Assembly (NCBI RefSeq): GCF_900109075.1
Contig: NZ_FNYS01000009.1
Location: 46,039-110,038, forward strand
Origin: Myroides marinus
GTDB lineage: Bacteria; Bacteroidota; Bacteroidia; Flavobacteriales; Flavobacteriaceae
Reading direction: 5' to 3'
DNA: 64,000 bases
The position numbers and the translations under genes are program-made. Below the pieces are notes generated by a model. It saw only the letters and a list, made by a program, of their open reading frames with translations, had not been told where the DNA came from and searched no databases. This document shows positions 48,498-58,083 of the stretch, piece by piece (the stretch's first letter is position 1; each line of letters begins with the position of its first letter).

Positions 48498-48910
48498 GAC
48501 TTGCATTCCTTACACACTCCTTTAGCTACAACGTCTATATCATCTAGCTGAAAACCAGCTGGAACTTCTATTTTAGGAATAGACACTTGTGTTAGACAGA
48601 TTGTCTTTTTACAATTGCTACACACAAAATGTAAATGAGTATCGTGATGATGATCTTCATCACACTCCTGAGCACATAATGCATATTGAGTAACATTATT
48701 AGTCGTAATACTATGAAGCAGTCCTTTGCTTTCAAAGGTTTTTACTGTTCTATATAAAGTCACTCGATCAGATTGTTCAAAGCTTGCTTCTATATCGGCA
48801 AGTGATACTGCACCTTTTTGTTTCTTCAGAAACTTCAGCACCAATAAACGCATCGCAGTAGGATTAATCTTTTTAGCTTCTAATTCTTGCTCTAAACTAA
48901 GTGTACTCAT
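48494..48910 (-). CDS. Fur-family transcriptional regulator
   Basis: 138 residues: winged-helix N-terminal domain (NPTAMRLLVLKFLKK, SDRVTLYRTVKTFESKGLLH) and metal-binding C-terminal part with a His-rich ECDEDHHHDTHLHFVCSNC and a second CxxC in GVCKECKS, the structural zinc site of Fur/Zur/PerR proteins. Which metal or signal it senses is not decidable here. A perfect 17-bp palindrome overlaps its own -7 box, suggesting autoregulation. Confidence 0.9.
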   Translation of the reverse strand: MSTLSLEQELEAKKINPTAMRLLVLKFLKKQKGAVSLADIEASFEQSDRVTLYRTVKTFESKGLLHSITTNNVTQYALCAQECDEDHHHDTHLHFVCSNCKKTICLTQVSIPKIEVPAGFQLDDIDVVAKGVCKECKS

Positions 48911-48932
48911 TTTATTTCATTTTGTGTAATAA

Positions 48933-48940
48933 CAAAGATA
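48933..48940 (-). promoter_or_regulatory. -7 promoter box TATCTTTG for the Fur-family gene
   Basis: Exact TAnnTTTG match on the minus strand 23 bp before the ATG at 48910; overlaps the palindrome at 48937-48953. Confidence 0.6.
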
Positions 48941-48953
48941 AACATTGTTTATC
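48937..48953. promoter_or_regulatory. Probable Fur-family operator palindrome
   Basis: GATAAACA-T-TGTTTATC, a perfect 8-1-8 inverted repeat, the usual half-site spacing of Fur/Zur/PerR boxes. It overlaps the gene's own -7 box. A further TTTATC half-site follows at 48964-48969. Confidence 0.7.
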
Positions 48954-49113
48954 GATTGTGCAGTTTATCTCACCGACATTCTATTTAACAACATCTTAGC
49001 TTAAATACAATCAGAATTATTTAATCAAAATAAACATATTTGACTGTTATAGTAGAAAATAAAAACATATATTTATTTTTTCACAACAATCAAACTAAAA
49101 ATATAAACTCAAA

Positions 49114-50319
49114 GTGAATAGTAAACTTATAGGGAGTTCCCTTATTATAGCAGGTACAGCAATCGGTGGTGGAATGTTAGCCATGCCGATTATATCATCA
49201 GGTGTAGGATTTATAGGCATCACAATAGTAATGATACTAATATGGTTAACGATGTGTTATACCGCTATTCTATTAGTAGAAACTTATAAAGACAATAATC
49301 CCGAAGATGGACTAAGCACCATGACATATAAATATCTAGGTAAAGCAGGTTCTATAGTTACTGGAATTAGTATGTTAACGTTAATGTATGCATTAGTAAG
49401 TGCCTATATTGCCGGAGGTAGTGATATTCTACGATTAAATCTAAGCAAATGGCTAGGTGCTGATATTAGCCCACAGATAACAGCCTTTATATTCACCGTA
49501 TTATTTGGAGGTATTGTTGGTCTTGGAGCTCGTATAGTAGATATTGCGACAAAATGGATATTTGTCATCAAACTATTATTTCTATTTGTGGTAATTGTGG
49601 TAATCTTTGGACATGTCAAAATAGACAATTTATTACAAATGCCCTTAGAGAGTAAGCTGTTCTTCTCTTCTATTCCTGTTATATTCACTTCATTTGGTTT
49701 TCATATTGTTGTACCTAGTATGGTAAAATACTTAGATGGAGATATCAAGATGCTGAAAAAGGCTTTTATCTACGGAAGTTTATTACCACTTATCGTATAT
49801 GTTATTTGGCAATTGTCAATCCTAGGTAGTATAGAACCAGAGACGTTCTTCACTATTATCAAAGAGACTAAAGGATTAGAAGCTGTAATCATAGCTGTAA
49901 ATGGAGTATCTGAATCTAAATGGATGAATATACCATTAAACATATTCTTTGCAGCAGCTATCCTTACTTCATTCTTAGGAGTTGCACTGGCTTTATTTGA
50001 TTATGTGAAAGACCTGAGTAAGAAAAAGTCATTTGGAAAAAACACAGTGATTATATACCTAATCACATTTATTCCACCTTTACTATTTGCTTTGTACTAC
50101 CCAAAAGGCTTTGTAATAGCTCTTAGTTATGCAGCGATATCTGTAGTGATCACGTCTCTATTTATTCCTGTACTGATGTACATTAAAGTAAAACAAGAGA
50201 GAAAAGAATCTATAACTTTATTCCAAAAGATAGCTTTTAGCCTGATTTTTGCTTTTGGAACGAGCATCTTGGTAATACAAGTATTAATGACAGCGGGAAT
50301 TCTCCCAATCTTAGATTAA
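49114..50319 (+). CDS. Aromatic amino acid permease (HAAAP family, TyrP/Mtr-like), first copy
   Basis: 401 residues with about eleven membrane helices and the family opening LIIAGTAIGGGMLAMPIISSGVGF. Proton-driven uptake of tyrosine or tryptophan is the family role; specificity is not certain. It starts at GTG 49114 because the first transmembrane helix needs this N-terminus. A paralog follows after 48 bp with the same layout, so the pair arose by tandem duplication. They share the terminator at 51595. Confidence 0.88.
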   Translation: MNSKLIGSSLIIAGTAIGGGMLAMPIISSGVGFIGITIVMILIWLTMCYTAILLVETYKDNNPEDGLSTMTYKYLGKAGSIVTGISMLTLMYALVSAYIAGGSDILRLNLSKWLGADISPQITAFIFTVLFGGIVGLGARIVDIATKWIFVIKLLFLFVVIVVIFGHVKIDNLLQMPLESKLFFSSIPVIFTSFGFHIVVPSMVKYLDGDIKMLKKAFIYGSLLPLIVYVIWQLSILGSIEPETFFTIIKETKGLEAVIIAVNGVSESKWMNIPLNIFFAAAILTSFLGVALALFDYVKDLSKKKSFGKNTVIIYLITFIPPLLFALYYPKGFVIALSYAAISVVITSLFIPVLMYIKVKQERKESITLFQKIAFSLIFAFGTSILVIQVLMTAGILPILD

Positions 50320-50367
50320 TGAAACAAAAACTAATTCAACGAATTAAATAAATTTAAACAAATAGAA

Positions 50368-51567
50368 ATGCAAAAAATTATCGGAAGTATCCTAATTGTC
50401 GCAGGTACGACAATTGGAGCAGGAATGTTAGCAATGCCAATTATCTCAGCAAGTGTAGGCTTTACCTTTATGGCCTTTATCTTGTTCTGTATCTGGTTTG
50501 CTATGTATTATACTGCTATACTTTTGGTAGATGTCTATAAATATAACCCTCCTACTGATGGGCTAAATACACTTACTGTAAAATACCTAGGTAACTCAGG
50601 TGCAGTAGTAACGGCAATCAGTATGTTAGTATTAATGTACGCTTTAGTAAGTGCTTATATCACTGGAGGAGGTGAAATACTTAGAACAAATTTAGAGAAC
50701 TGGTTAGATATAGAGATCTCTTCTCATATATCAGCTTTCTTATTCTCTGCTGTCTTTGGGAGTATTATTGCTTTTGGTACGAGAGTAGTTGACTTTAGTA
50801 ATAAGATTGTTTTCTCTATCAAGCTATTCTTTTTATGTATTGTTATGGCATTACTATTACCAAAAATAGAAGCTATACACTTACAACATATGCCTAGCAC
50901 AAGTATTCCTGTACTAGCGACTATCCCTGTTATCTTTACTAGCTTTGGGTTCTACGTTGTAATACCAAGCTTAGTGAAATACTTAGAGGGTAATATTAAA
51001 CAGCTAAAAATGGTATTTCTGATAGGAAGTATTACTCCTCTAATCTTATACCTAGTATGGGAACTTACATTCTTAGGTAATCTAGACAGTAATACATTCG
51101 TAACTATACTTAACGAAAACTCTAAATTAGACGGTTTAGTAAAAGCAGTAAGACAGGTAAATGATTCTGATATGATACGCGTATCTTTTACACTATTTGC
51201 CTCTGCAGCATTACTAACTTCTTTCTGGGGAGTAGCAATGGCCTTAAAAGATTATATACAAGACTTAGGAAAGAATAAACCATTAATTAAAAACACTTTC
51301 TCTGCAATGTTGTTGACGTTTATTCCACCTTTAGTATTTGCTATATTCTATCCTGATGGTTTTGTCATAGCTCTAGGGTATGCCTCTGTTCCTTTAGTAG
51401 TATTAGCGTTGATTATGCCTATGCTAATGCTCTCTAAAGCTCAAAAACAAGCAGGAGTAAAACAACCTATAACACAGAAAATAGCCTTCTTATTCTTATG
51501 GGCTCTATCTGCTCTTATATTTTTACTTCAAGGTCTTATGGTAGCTGAGATTATACCAGCATACTAA
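50368..51567 (+). CDS. Aromatic amino acid permease, second copy
   Basis: 399 residues, eleven helices, beginning MQKIIGSILIVAGTTIGAGMLAMPI, closely related to the preceding gene: shared segments include YALVSAYI.GGG, SFGF..V.PS.VKYL.G and FAIFYP.GFVIALGYA. Divergence between the two suggests different substrates (for example tyrosine versus tryptophan), which cannot be shown from sequence alone. Downstream member of the tandem pair. Confidence 0.88.
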   Translation: MQKIIGSILIVAGTTIGAGMLAMPIISASVGFTFMAFILFCIWFAMYYTAILLVDVYKYNPPTDGLNTLTVKYLGNSGAVVTAISMLVLMYALVSAYITGGGEILRTNLENWLDIEISSHISAFLFSAVFGSIIAFGTRVVDFSNKIVFSIKLFFLCIVMALLLPKIEAIHLQHMPSTSIPVLATIPVIFTSFGFYVVIPSLVKYLEGNIKQLKMVFLIGSITPLILYLVWELTFLGNLDSNTFVTILNENSKLDGLVKAVRQVNDSDMIRVSFTLFASAALLTSFWGVAMALKDYIQDLGKNKPLIKNTFSAMLLTFIPPLVFAIFYPDGFVIALGYASVPLVVLALIMPMLMLSKAQKQAGVKQPITQKIAFLFLWALSALIFLLQGLMVAEIIPAY

Positions 51568-51594
51568 GCTTAAAACAACTATATACAATATAGC

Positions 51595-51645
51595 AGCCGA
51601 CTTAATCTAGATTAAGAAATTTCTAGATTAAGTCGGCTTTCTTAT
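51595..51645 (+). terminator. Strong intrinsic terminator after the permease pair
   Basis: Perfect 16-bp arms GCCGACTTAATCTAGA/TCTAGATTAAGTCGGC, followed by a T-rich tail. Confidence 0.88.
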
Positions 51646-51665
51646 TTTAAAGCGTTACTCCTCAG

Positions 51666-51673
51666 TACATTTG
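51666..51673 (+). promoter_or_regulatory. -7 promoter box TACATTTG
   Basis: Exact TAnnTTTG match 20 bp before the NAD(P)-binding protein gene. Confidence 0.6.
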
Positions 51674-51692
51674 TACTATAAAACAACGAAAT

Positions 51693-52349
51693 ATGAAAAA
51701 TATAGTTTTGATTGGAGCAACTGGATATGTAGGTTCAGCTATATTAAACGAATTAATTCACCGCCAAAATGAAGTAACTGCTATTGCAAGAAATACTTCA
51801 TCTATCACCAATAATACATTAGTCAAAAAGTTAGCATTAGACATCACTAATCAAGCAGAACTAGTAAAAGCATTAAAAGGTGCAGATGTTGTCATCAGTG
51901 CATTTAACGCAGGATGGAATAATCCTAACTTATACGATGACTTTACAACGGGAGCACAAACTATACACAATGCTGTAAGAGAAGCTAAAGTGAAGCGATT
52001 AATCGTTATAGGTGGTGCGGGAACATTGTATATCAAACCAGGTTTACAACTAGTAGACTCTGCGGACTTTCCTGAGTTTATAAAACCCGGAGCTACAGCA
52101 GTAAGAGACTACTTTGAGAATATACTAAGCAAAGAAGAAAGCTTTGCTTGGACATACTTTAGCCCTGCTATAGAGATGAATTATTTAAACCCTGGTAAAC
52201 GCACAGGACACTTCAGATTAGGTACTAATGCTCCCGTATACGATAGTGAGTGTAGAAGTAGAGTATCTGTGGAAGACGTAGCCGTAACTATCGCAGATGA
52301 AGTAGAGAATGGTCAGTTCTTAAACAGACAATTTACAATAGGATATTAA
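51693..52349 (+). CDS. NAD(P)-binding oxidoreductase, YwnB-like
   Basis: 218-residue short atypical SDR/NmrA-like protein. N-terminal GATGYVGSAILNELIHRQ binds NAD(P); GADVVISAFNAGWNNPNL and VIGGAGTLYIKPGLQLVDS follow, the latter typical of the YwnB/YrkG group whose substrates are unknown. The usual SDR tyrosine/lysine pair is not evident, as expected for that group. Own promoter upstream, shared terminator downstream. Confidence 0.85.
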   Translation: MKNIVLIGATGYVGSAILNELIHRQNEVTAIARNTSSITNNTLVKKLALDITNQAELVKALKGADVVISAFNAGWNNPNLYDDFTTGAQTIHNAVREAKVKRLIVIGGAGTLYIKPGLQLVDSADFPEFIKPGATAVRDYFENILSKEESFAWTYFSPAIEMNYLNPGKRTGHFRLGTNAPVYDSECRSRVSVEDVAVTIADEVENGQFLNRQFTIGY

Positions 52350-52360
52350 TAAATATATAC

Positions 52361-52414
52361 TAAGTCCCCATAAAAGAAAACAACAAATAAGTCCCCACAT
52401 AAGGAAACAACATA
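52361..52414 (+). repeat. 27-bp imperfect tandem duplication
   Basis: Two units of 27 bp starting TAAGTCCCCAYAWAAG (52361-52387 and 52388-52414), directly after the NAD(P)-binding gene. Differences between the units are few. Function unknown. Confidence 0.65.
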
Positions 52415-52447
52415 TCAACAACAAATAATAGCAATTCTTCCTTTACT

Positions 52448-52485
52448 AAAAAAGGCTGTATCACTAACCGATACAGCCTTTTTCT
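52448..52485. terminator. Bidirectional terminator
   Basis: Stem AAAAAGGCTGTATC/GATACAGCCTTTTT between convergent genes, with T runs on both strands. Confidence 0.85.
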
Positions 52486-52487
52486 TT

Positions 52488-53204
52488 TTATTTAGATATA
52501 ATATATCTCACTACTTGTTCTGCTGAGTTTAACCCAAACAATGCTGGCATCCAACTATTCGTACCGAAGAACGACTTTTTAAAGTTAGTACCATCCGTCA
52601 TCTTTAAGCTACTCTCATCTGGTTTCTCTGTTGAGAATACTGCCTTAACTCCAGAAGAAATACCTTCTTTCTTTAGGCGTTTTCTGATTTGTTTAGCTAA
52701 TGGACACACATCTGTTTTACTGATGTCTTTTACCACTATCTTATTAGCCATCATCTTACCACCTGCACCCATCGCACTGATTACTTTTACTCTCTTGCGT
52801 TTAGCCGCTAAGATTAAATTAATCTTAGGTGTGATACTATCGATACAGTCTAACACATAATCGAAGTCCTCTGTTACGATCTCATGTGCACGCTCAGGAG
52901 AGATAAACTCTTCTATACGTATTAAGTTAAGCTCTGGGTTAATATCCATCAGTCTATCTCCTACTATCTTCACCTTTGGCATTCCGATAGTAGAATGTAA
53001 TGCTGGCAACTGTCTATTGATATTCGTTATATCTACCGTATCTCCATCTACGATAGTCATATTTCCTACTCCTGCTCTTGCTAAAAACTCTGCTGCAAAA
53101 GATCCTACTCCTCCCAATCCTACTACTAATACCTTTGCATCTTTTAATTTTTGCAATCCTTCTTCTTTAAAAAGTAATTCTGCTCTTTCTTGCCAAATTG
53201 CCAT
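52488..53204 (-). CDS. tcdA: tRNA threonylcarbamoyladenosine dehydratase
   Basis: E1-like (ThiF/MoeB family) enzyme of 238 residues that cyclises t6A37 in tRNA. ATP-binding segment VVGLGGVGSFAAEFLARAGVGNMTIVDGD at residues about 27-55, then DVTNINRQLPALHSTIGMPKV, and C-terminal VFSTEKPDESS. The compact length and the conserved INRQLPA and CPLAKQIRK segments fit TcdA/YgdL better than ThiF. Followed by a small gap to tatD. Confidence 0.92.
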   Translation of the reverse strand: MAIWQERAELLFKEEGLQKLKDAKVLVVGLGGVGSFAAEFLARAGVGNMTIVDGDTVDITNINRQLPALHSTIGMPKVKIVGDRLMDINPELNLIRIEEFISPERAHEIVTEDFDYVLDCIDSITPKINLILAAKRKRVKVISAMGAGGKMMANKIVVKDISKTDVCPLAKQIRKRLKKEGISSGVKAVFSTEKPDESSLKMTDGTNFKKSFFGTNSWMPALFGLNSAEQVVRYIISK

Positions 53205-53237
53205 TAATTCTATTTTTATATCAATCTAAGACTGATG

Positions 53238-53873
53238 TTATTTATTAAATACTGTTTTATAATTCTGCTCTATAATCGCTTCGATCTCTCTGTCTAAAGA
53301 AGTAGCTACCACATATACCTCATCTATGGTTATATCTTCTGTATCATCTGTCTCTAAGAACACTTGTGTTCTCGGAACATTGACAAAGGTATTTCTCAAT
53401 CCTTCGTTATAAATCAGATGCCTACCAAAAGACAGGTAAAAGCCATTCTTCCAAAGGCTCTCTGCTACTTGCTCCTTCTTATTAAAGCCATGAACAATAA
53501 GAGGAACTGTAATATTCATCTCTTTCTTTATAGCTATAACTTCTTGATAAGCTGAAACGACGTGCAAAATTACTGCTTTTTTATACTTCTCTGCAAGTAG
53601 TAATTGCTTCTTAAATACTTCTACTTGAAGATTTAACGAAATATTGGTTTTCTTATCTAACCCACACTCCCCTAACGCTATACAATTAGGTTGTTGTATC
53701 TGCTGCTCTAATAAGGCTAATTCCTCCTCTACTGTATCTTCATTGATATACCATGGATGGATACCTACAGAATATGCAGGCAAACTATTGTCTAAAGTAG
53801 CAAGGTACTGATTAACGATCTCTACTCCTTTTGACAGTCCTTTAGGATGATGTGTGTGTACATTGATTTTCAT
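53238..53873 (-). CDS. TatD-family metal-dependent hydrolase
   Basis: 211 residues from ATG 53873 (MKINVHTHHPKG). The HxH metal motif is present at HTH, followed by GIHPWYI, ALGECGLDKK and VILHVV, VHGFNKK and the C-terminal LETDD; these are the TatD signatures. TatD proteins are DNases or exonucleases in DNA repair and quality control. The frame extends upstream to 53900 without support. The gene is somewhat shorter than E. coli TatD. Confidence 0.88.
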   Translation of the reverse strand: MKINVHTHHPKGLSKGVEIVNQYLATLDNSLPAYSVGIHPWYINEDTVEEELALLEQQIQQPNCIALGECGLDKKTNISLNLQVEVFKKQLLLAEKYKKAVILHVVSAYQEVIAIKKEMNITVPLIVHGFNKKEQVAESLWKNGFYLSFGRHLIYNEGLRNTFVNVPRTQVFLETDDTEDITIDEVYVVATSLDREIEAIIEQNYKTVFNK

Positions 53874-53923
53874 AAATACGAAGATAAAACCTGATAACAC
53901 ATTAGCCTAATACTATGAATAAA

Positions 53924-53965
53924 AAAAGCTCCTAATTAACTATTGCTAATTAGGAGCTTTATATC
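53924..53965 (-). terminator. Intrinsic terminator of valS
   Basis: Stem AAAGCTCCTAATTA/TAATTAGGAGCTTT with T run on the minus strand after valS. Confidence 0.85.
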
Positions 53966-53979
53966 TGAGAGATTACTTA

Positions 53980-56613
53980 CTATTTCAGTCCAGCTAAGCT
54001 GTGTTCGATAGTAGCTATTTTAGCTAAAGCATCTGCTTCTTTCTTTCTTTCGTTCTCGATAACCTGAGCAGGAGCTCCACCTACGAACTTCTCGTTAGAT
54101 AGTTTCCCTTGTACAGATTTCAAGAATCCTTTTAAGTATTTCAACTCTTCTTCTAACTTAGCGATTTCTTCTTCTAAGTTTACACTTCCTGTTACAGGAA
54201 TGAAGTACTCATTAGATTTCACACGGTAAGATAGCGCCCCGCTTACTTGCTCAGTCACATACTCTATAGAAACGATGTTTCCTAACTTAGAGATGATACT
54301 GTCAAAGTATGAAGACGTTTTCTCGTTATTGATTACTTTTAAATCAATCGTTTCTTTAAACGAAATGTTTTTGTCTTTTCTGATTGTACGGATACCAGCG
54401 ATAACCTCAGTTGCGAATTCGAACTCTTTAATCAAGTTCTCATCGAATGACTTCATCTCTGGCCAAGAAGATACTACTAATGCATCCTCAGCTGTACGCT
54501 CATTAATATGTTGCCAAATCTCTTCTGACAAGAATGGCATAAATGGATGTAACAACTTAAGGTTAGCTTCTAATAACTCGATAGTCTTGTCAAAAGTAGC
54601 TTTGTCAATTGGTTGTTGGTATCCTGGTTTAATCATTTCTAAGAACCAAGAACAGAAGTCATCCCATACTAATTTATAGATAGTCATTAACGCATCCGAA
54701 ATTCTGTATTTAGAGAAGTGATCTTCTATCTCTACTAATGCACTTTGCATCTTAGCTTCATACCATGCTAATGATACTTTAGCAGACTCAGGTTGTGCTA
54801 ATGTTTCAGATACTTCCCATCCTTTGATTAGACGGAACGCGTTCCACACTTTATTAGTGAAGGCTTTACCTTGAGCACATAACTCCTCGTCAAACATAAT
54901 ATCATTACCAGCAGACGCAGATAATAATAATCCTACACGTACACCATCAGCACCGAACTTGTCGATTAATCCTAATGCATCAGGAGAGTTTCCTAATGAC
55001 TTAGACATCTTACGACGTTGTTTATCTCTTACAATACCTGTGAAGTAAACATTCGTAAATGGTTTCTTACCAGTGTACTCATATCCAGCCATAATCATAC
55101 GCGCTACCCAGAAGAAGATAATATCTGGACCAGTCACTAAGTCATTTGTTGGATAGTAGTAGTTATACTCTTCGTTATCTGGCTGTGTAATTCCGTTAAA
55201 TACAGACATAGGCCATAACCATGAAGAGAACCATGTATCTAACGCATCTTCATCTTGCTTAAGATCAGCTGCTGTTAAAGCTGCATTACCAGACTTCACT
55301 TTCGCTAATTCTACAGCTGCTTCGATATTCTCTGCTACTACGAAGTCCTCTTTACCAGCACCATAGTAATATGCAGGAATCTGCTGACCCCACCATAACT
55401 GACGAGAGATATTCCAGTCGCGGATGTTCTCTAACCAGCTTTTATAAGTATTGTTATATCTACTTGGATATAACTTCACATCTTCAGTTTCCATTACAGC
55501 ATCAAGAGCAGGCTTAGCCAATTGCTCCATCTTAAGGAACCATTGGTCAGAAAGTCTTGGTTCAATAACAGCTTTAGTACGCTCAGAAGTTCCTACATTA
55601 TTCACGTAGTTTTCTACTTTATCTAAAGCTCCTATAGATTGTAACTCAGTCTCGATCTCTTTACGAACTACGAAACGGTCTTTACCAACATAGTGTAATC
55701 CTAATTCATTAAGAGTAGCATCAGCATTAAAGATATCGATAATCTCTAAATTATGTCTTTCTCCTAAATCCTTATCATTCACATCGTGAGCAGGAGTAAC
55801 TTTAAGACATCCTGTTCCGAACTCCATATCTACGTATTCATCAAAGATGATAGGCACTACACGATTACAGATCGGTACGATAGCGTTTTTCCCTTTTAAG
55901 TGTGCATAACGCTCATCATTAGGGTTAATACAGATAGCTGAATCTCCTAAGATAGTCTCTGGACGAGTAGTCGCGATAACTAAATAGTCATTAGTTCCTT
56001 CTATTTGGTATTTTAAGTGGTATAGTTTCCCTTGGCGTTCTTCGTAGATTACTTCCTCATCAGATAAAGTAGTCTTAGCCTCAGGATCCCAGTTTACCAT
56101 ACGGTATCCTCTGTAGATTAATCCTTTATTATATAGGTCAACAAATACTTTTATCACTTGCTCAGACATCTCTGGGTCCATGGTAAACTTCGTACGATCC
56201 CAATCACAAGAACATCCTAACTTCTTAAGCTGCTCAAGGATTACTCCACCATACTCTTCTTTCCATTCCCACGCATGTGCCATGAACTCTTCGCGTGTTA
56301 AATCGTTTTTATTGATACCCTGCTCTCTCAATTTTGCGACGACTTTAGCTTCAGTAGCGATAGAGGCGTGATCCGTTCCAGGTACCCAACAAGCGTTAAG
56401 CCCTTTTAAACGAGCACGACGTATTAATACATCTTGAATCGTATTGTTCAACATATGTCCCATGTGTAATACCCCAGTCACGTTAGGTGGAGGGATTACA
56501 ATCGTGTAAGGCTCTCTGTGGTCAGGTGTAGAGTGGAAAAAGTTGTTTTCCATCCAGTACTGATACCATTTTTGCTCTACTTGCTTCGCGTCAAATTGTG
56601 CAGGAATTGTCAT
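53980..56613 (-). CDS. valS: Valyl-tRNA synthetase
   Basis: Class I aminoacyl-tRNA synthetase charging tRNA-Val. 877 residues: HIGH motif in [12 protein letters not shown] (about 44), editing domain, KMSKS loop [13 protein letters not shown] (about 535), an anticodon-binding region and the C-terminal coiled coil ([29 protein letters not shown] by position, about 810-840) that binds tRNA. Length is normal for Bacteroidetes. Its -7 box TATCTTTG is 46 bp upstream. Confidence 0.97.
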   Translation of the reverse strand: MTIPAQFDAKQVEQKWYQYWMENNFFHSTPDHREPYTIVIPPPNVTGVLHMGHMLNNTIQDVLIRRARLKGLNACWVPGTDHASIATEAKVVAKLREQGINKNDLTREEFMAHAWEWKEEYGGVILEQLKKLGCSCDWDRTKFTMDPEMSEQVIKVFVDLYNKGLIYRGYRMVNWDPEAKTTLSDEEVIYEERQGKLYHLKYQIEGTNDYLVIATTRPETILGDSAICINPNDERYAHLKGKNAIVPICNRVVPIIFDEYVDMEFGTGCLKVTPAHDVNDKDLGERHNLEIIDIFNADATLNELGLHYVGKDRFVVRKEIETELQSIGALDKVENYVNNVGTSERTKAVIEPRLSDQWFLKMEQLAKPALDAVMETEDVKLYPSRYNNTYKSWLENIRDWNISRQLWWGQQIPAYYYGAGKEDFVVAENIEAAVELAKVKSGNAALTAADLKQDEDALDTWFSSWLWPMSVFNGITQPDNEEYNYYYPTNDLVTGPDIIFFWVARMIMAGYEYTGKKPFTNVYFTGIVRDKQRRKMSKSLGNSPDALGLIDKFGADGVRVGLLLSASAGNDIMFDEELCAQGKAFTNKVWNAFRLIKGWEVSETLAQPESAKVSLAWYEAKMQSALVEIEDHFSKYRISDALMTIYKLVWDDFCSWFLEMIKPGYQQPIDKATFDKTIELLEANLKLLHPFMPFLSEEIWQHINERTAEDALVVSSWPEMKSFDENLIKEFEFATEVIAGIRTIRKDKNISFKETIDLKVINNEKTSSYFDSIISKLGNIVSIEYVTEQVSGALSYRVKSNEYFIPVTGSVNLEEEIAKLEEELKYLKGFLKSVQGKLSNEKFVGGAPAQVIENERKKEADALAKIATIEHSLAGLK

Positions 56614-56659
56614 TTACTTATTAATTTTACTTGTTTTTAACATTATTTAAAGACGTAAT

Positions 56660-56667
56660 CAAAGATA
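56660..56667 (-). promoter_or_regulatory. -7 promoter box TATCTTTG for valS
   Basis: Exact TAnnTTTG match on the minus strand, in the divergent region with the DUF1573 gene. Confidence 0.6.
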
Positions 56668-56713
56668 ACAATACTTTAATCAAATTTTAATTTAAGCACT
56701 ACTTCTTTTTACG

Positions 56714-56721
56714 TATCTTTG
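56714..56721 (+). promoter_or_regulatory. -7 promoter box TATCTTTG for the DUF1573 gene
   Basis: Exact TAnnTTTG match on the plus strand; it predicts an unusually long leader of about 120 nt before the ATG at 56844. Within that leader ACGTAAT is repeated and GGATTAC/GTAATCC form an inverted pair. Confidence 0.45.
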
Positions 56722-56843
56722 TTATATGCAAAAATATGGATTACTACGTAATTACAAAAGATAACACATTACTTTAAATGTTTATTTTTATTTGCACGTA
56801 ATCCTAAAGTTTTTAATTTTACAAAACAACAAATAGAAAAATA

Positions 56844-57233
56844 ATGAAAAACATTTTAGCATTATTAGTTTTGGTTTTGACAAGTGCAGTAACATTCGCA
56901 CAAAAAGGACCTAAAATTCAGTTTAAGGCAGAAAACAACACAATCGATTACGGTACAGTTGTAAGAGGAAAAGATAATGGAGTTAGAACTTTTGAGTTTA
57001 CTAACGTTGGTGATGAGCCATTAATCATTACAGCAGTTAGATCTACTTGTGGATGTACAGTACCTTCTAAACCAGAAGAACCTATTTTACCTGGTCAAAA
57101 AAGTAAAATAGACGTACAGTATAATATGGCTCCTGGTAAGATCAGCAGAACTATTACTGTAGAGTCTAATGCGGTTAACTATACTAACGGTGTAGTAGCA
57201 TTACGCATTAAAGGTGAAGTTGTAAACAACTAA
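56844..57233 (+). CDS. DUF1573 secreted protein
   Basis: 129 residues with a signal peptide ending TFAQ (about residue 19). Mature part KIQFKAENNTIDYGTVVRGKDNGVRTFEFTNVGDEPLII is the Ig-like (ASH-type) DUF1573 domain, with the conserved RSTCGCTVPSKPEEPILPGQK cysteine pair (about 70). Single-domain DUF1573 proteins are common in Bacteroidetes and probably act in the envelope; function unknown. A strong terminator follows. Confidence 0.9.
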   Translation: MKNILALLVLVLTSAVTFAQKGPKIQFKAENNTIDYGTVVRGKDNGVRTFEFTNVGDEPLIITAVRSTCGCTVPSKPEEPILPGQKSKIDVQYNMAPGKISRTITVESNAVNYTNGVVALRIKGEVVNN

Positions 57234-57253
57234 TTACAAAATAGACAGAAAAA

Positions 57254-57286
57254 CAAAAGGGATTGCAAATGCAATCCCTTTTTTAT
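57254..57286 (+). terminator. Intrinsic terminator of the DUF1573 gene
   Basis: Stem AAAAGGGATTGC/GCAATCCCTTTT with loop AAAT and T run. Confidence 0.87.
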
Positions 57287-57311
57287 TAGTACCTCTTTTC
57301 GAGTTATTTTT

Positions 57312-58049
57312 TTACTTCTTAAAGAACACATTATTAGCTATCGCTTTCTCAAAGTTGTTTACTGCTTTGATTTGGATCTTAGCTTCAAATCCTTTTATGT
57401 GTTTTGTATGGTGGATATCTGATCCTACGAAATCTATCATATCATTATTCAATAGATAGTTAGCCGCTTCTAATACATGCCCTCCGTAATATCCAGTAGT
57501 AGATAATAAGTTCATCTGAAACTTACACCCTGCCTTCTTCAATTTCTTATACATCTCTGTATTCTTGTGATAGAAGTTATAACGCTCTGGATGTGCTAGG
57601 ACTATCTCGTATCCATTAGACTTTAAGTGAAACAGGATATCCATCAGTTGTATAGGTGGATTGATGTATGACATCTCTACTAATACATAATTATCTTTTA
57701 ATGTCAATAGCTTCTCTGATTGTAAACGCTGTAAGAAACTCTCATCCATCATATACTCTGATGCTACTCTTAACTGTAGTGACTCAGCCTCTGTAGGCAA
57801 TACATTAAGTACCTCATCATACTTAGCTAAGATACCTTCTTTAGTATTATCCCATACTAGAGGTGTAGTGTGTGGAGTAGCTATAGCCTGCTCAAAGCCT
57901 AATGACTTCATAGACTCGATGATAATCTTCGTATCATCTTTAGTCTGTGCTCCATCATCGATACCAAACATTAAGTGTGAATGTATATCCACATAATTAT
58001 TAGGAATCAGTTTCTTTAACTCAGGTTTAGATTTGAATAATCCGAACAT
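57312..58049 (-). CDS. CpsB/YwqE-type protein-tyrosine phosphatase
   Basis: 245-residue PHP-fold metal-dependent phosphatase. Motifs: IHSHLMFGIDDGAQTKDDTK (metal-binding HSH), ATPHTTPLVW, LAHPERYNFY and DFVGSDIHHTKH, all typical of the CpsB/CapC family that dephosphorylates BY-kinases. The only BY-kinase in the window is the Wzc-like protein at 10015-12414, a plausible partner although 45 kb away. Between the Lnb gene and the DUF1573 terminator. Confidence 0.92.
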   Translation of the reverse strand: MFGLFKSKPELKKLIPNNYVDIHSHLMFGIDDGAQTKDDTKIIIESMKSLGFEQAIATPHTTPLVWDNTKEGILAKYDEVLNVLPTEAESLQLRVASEYMMDESFLQRLQSEKLLTLKDNYVLVEMSYINPPIQLMDILFHLKSNGYEIVLAHPERYNFYHKNTEMYKKLKKAGCKFQMNLLSTTGYYGGHVLEAANYLLNNDMIDFVGSDIHHTKHIKGFEAKIQIKAVNNFEKAIANNVFFKK

Positions 58050-58083
58050 ATATTTATAGTGTTTTTTTGAATTCTTATTCTTC

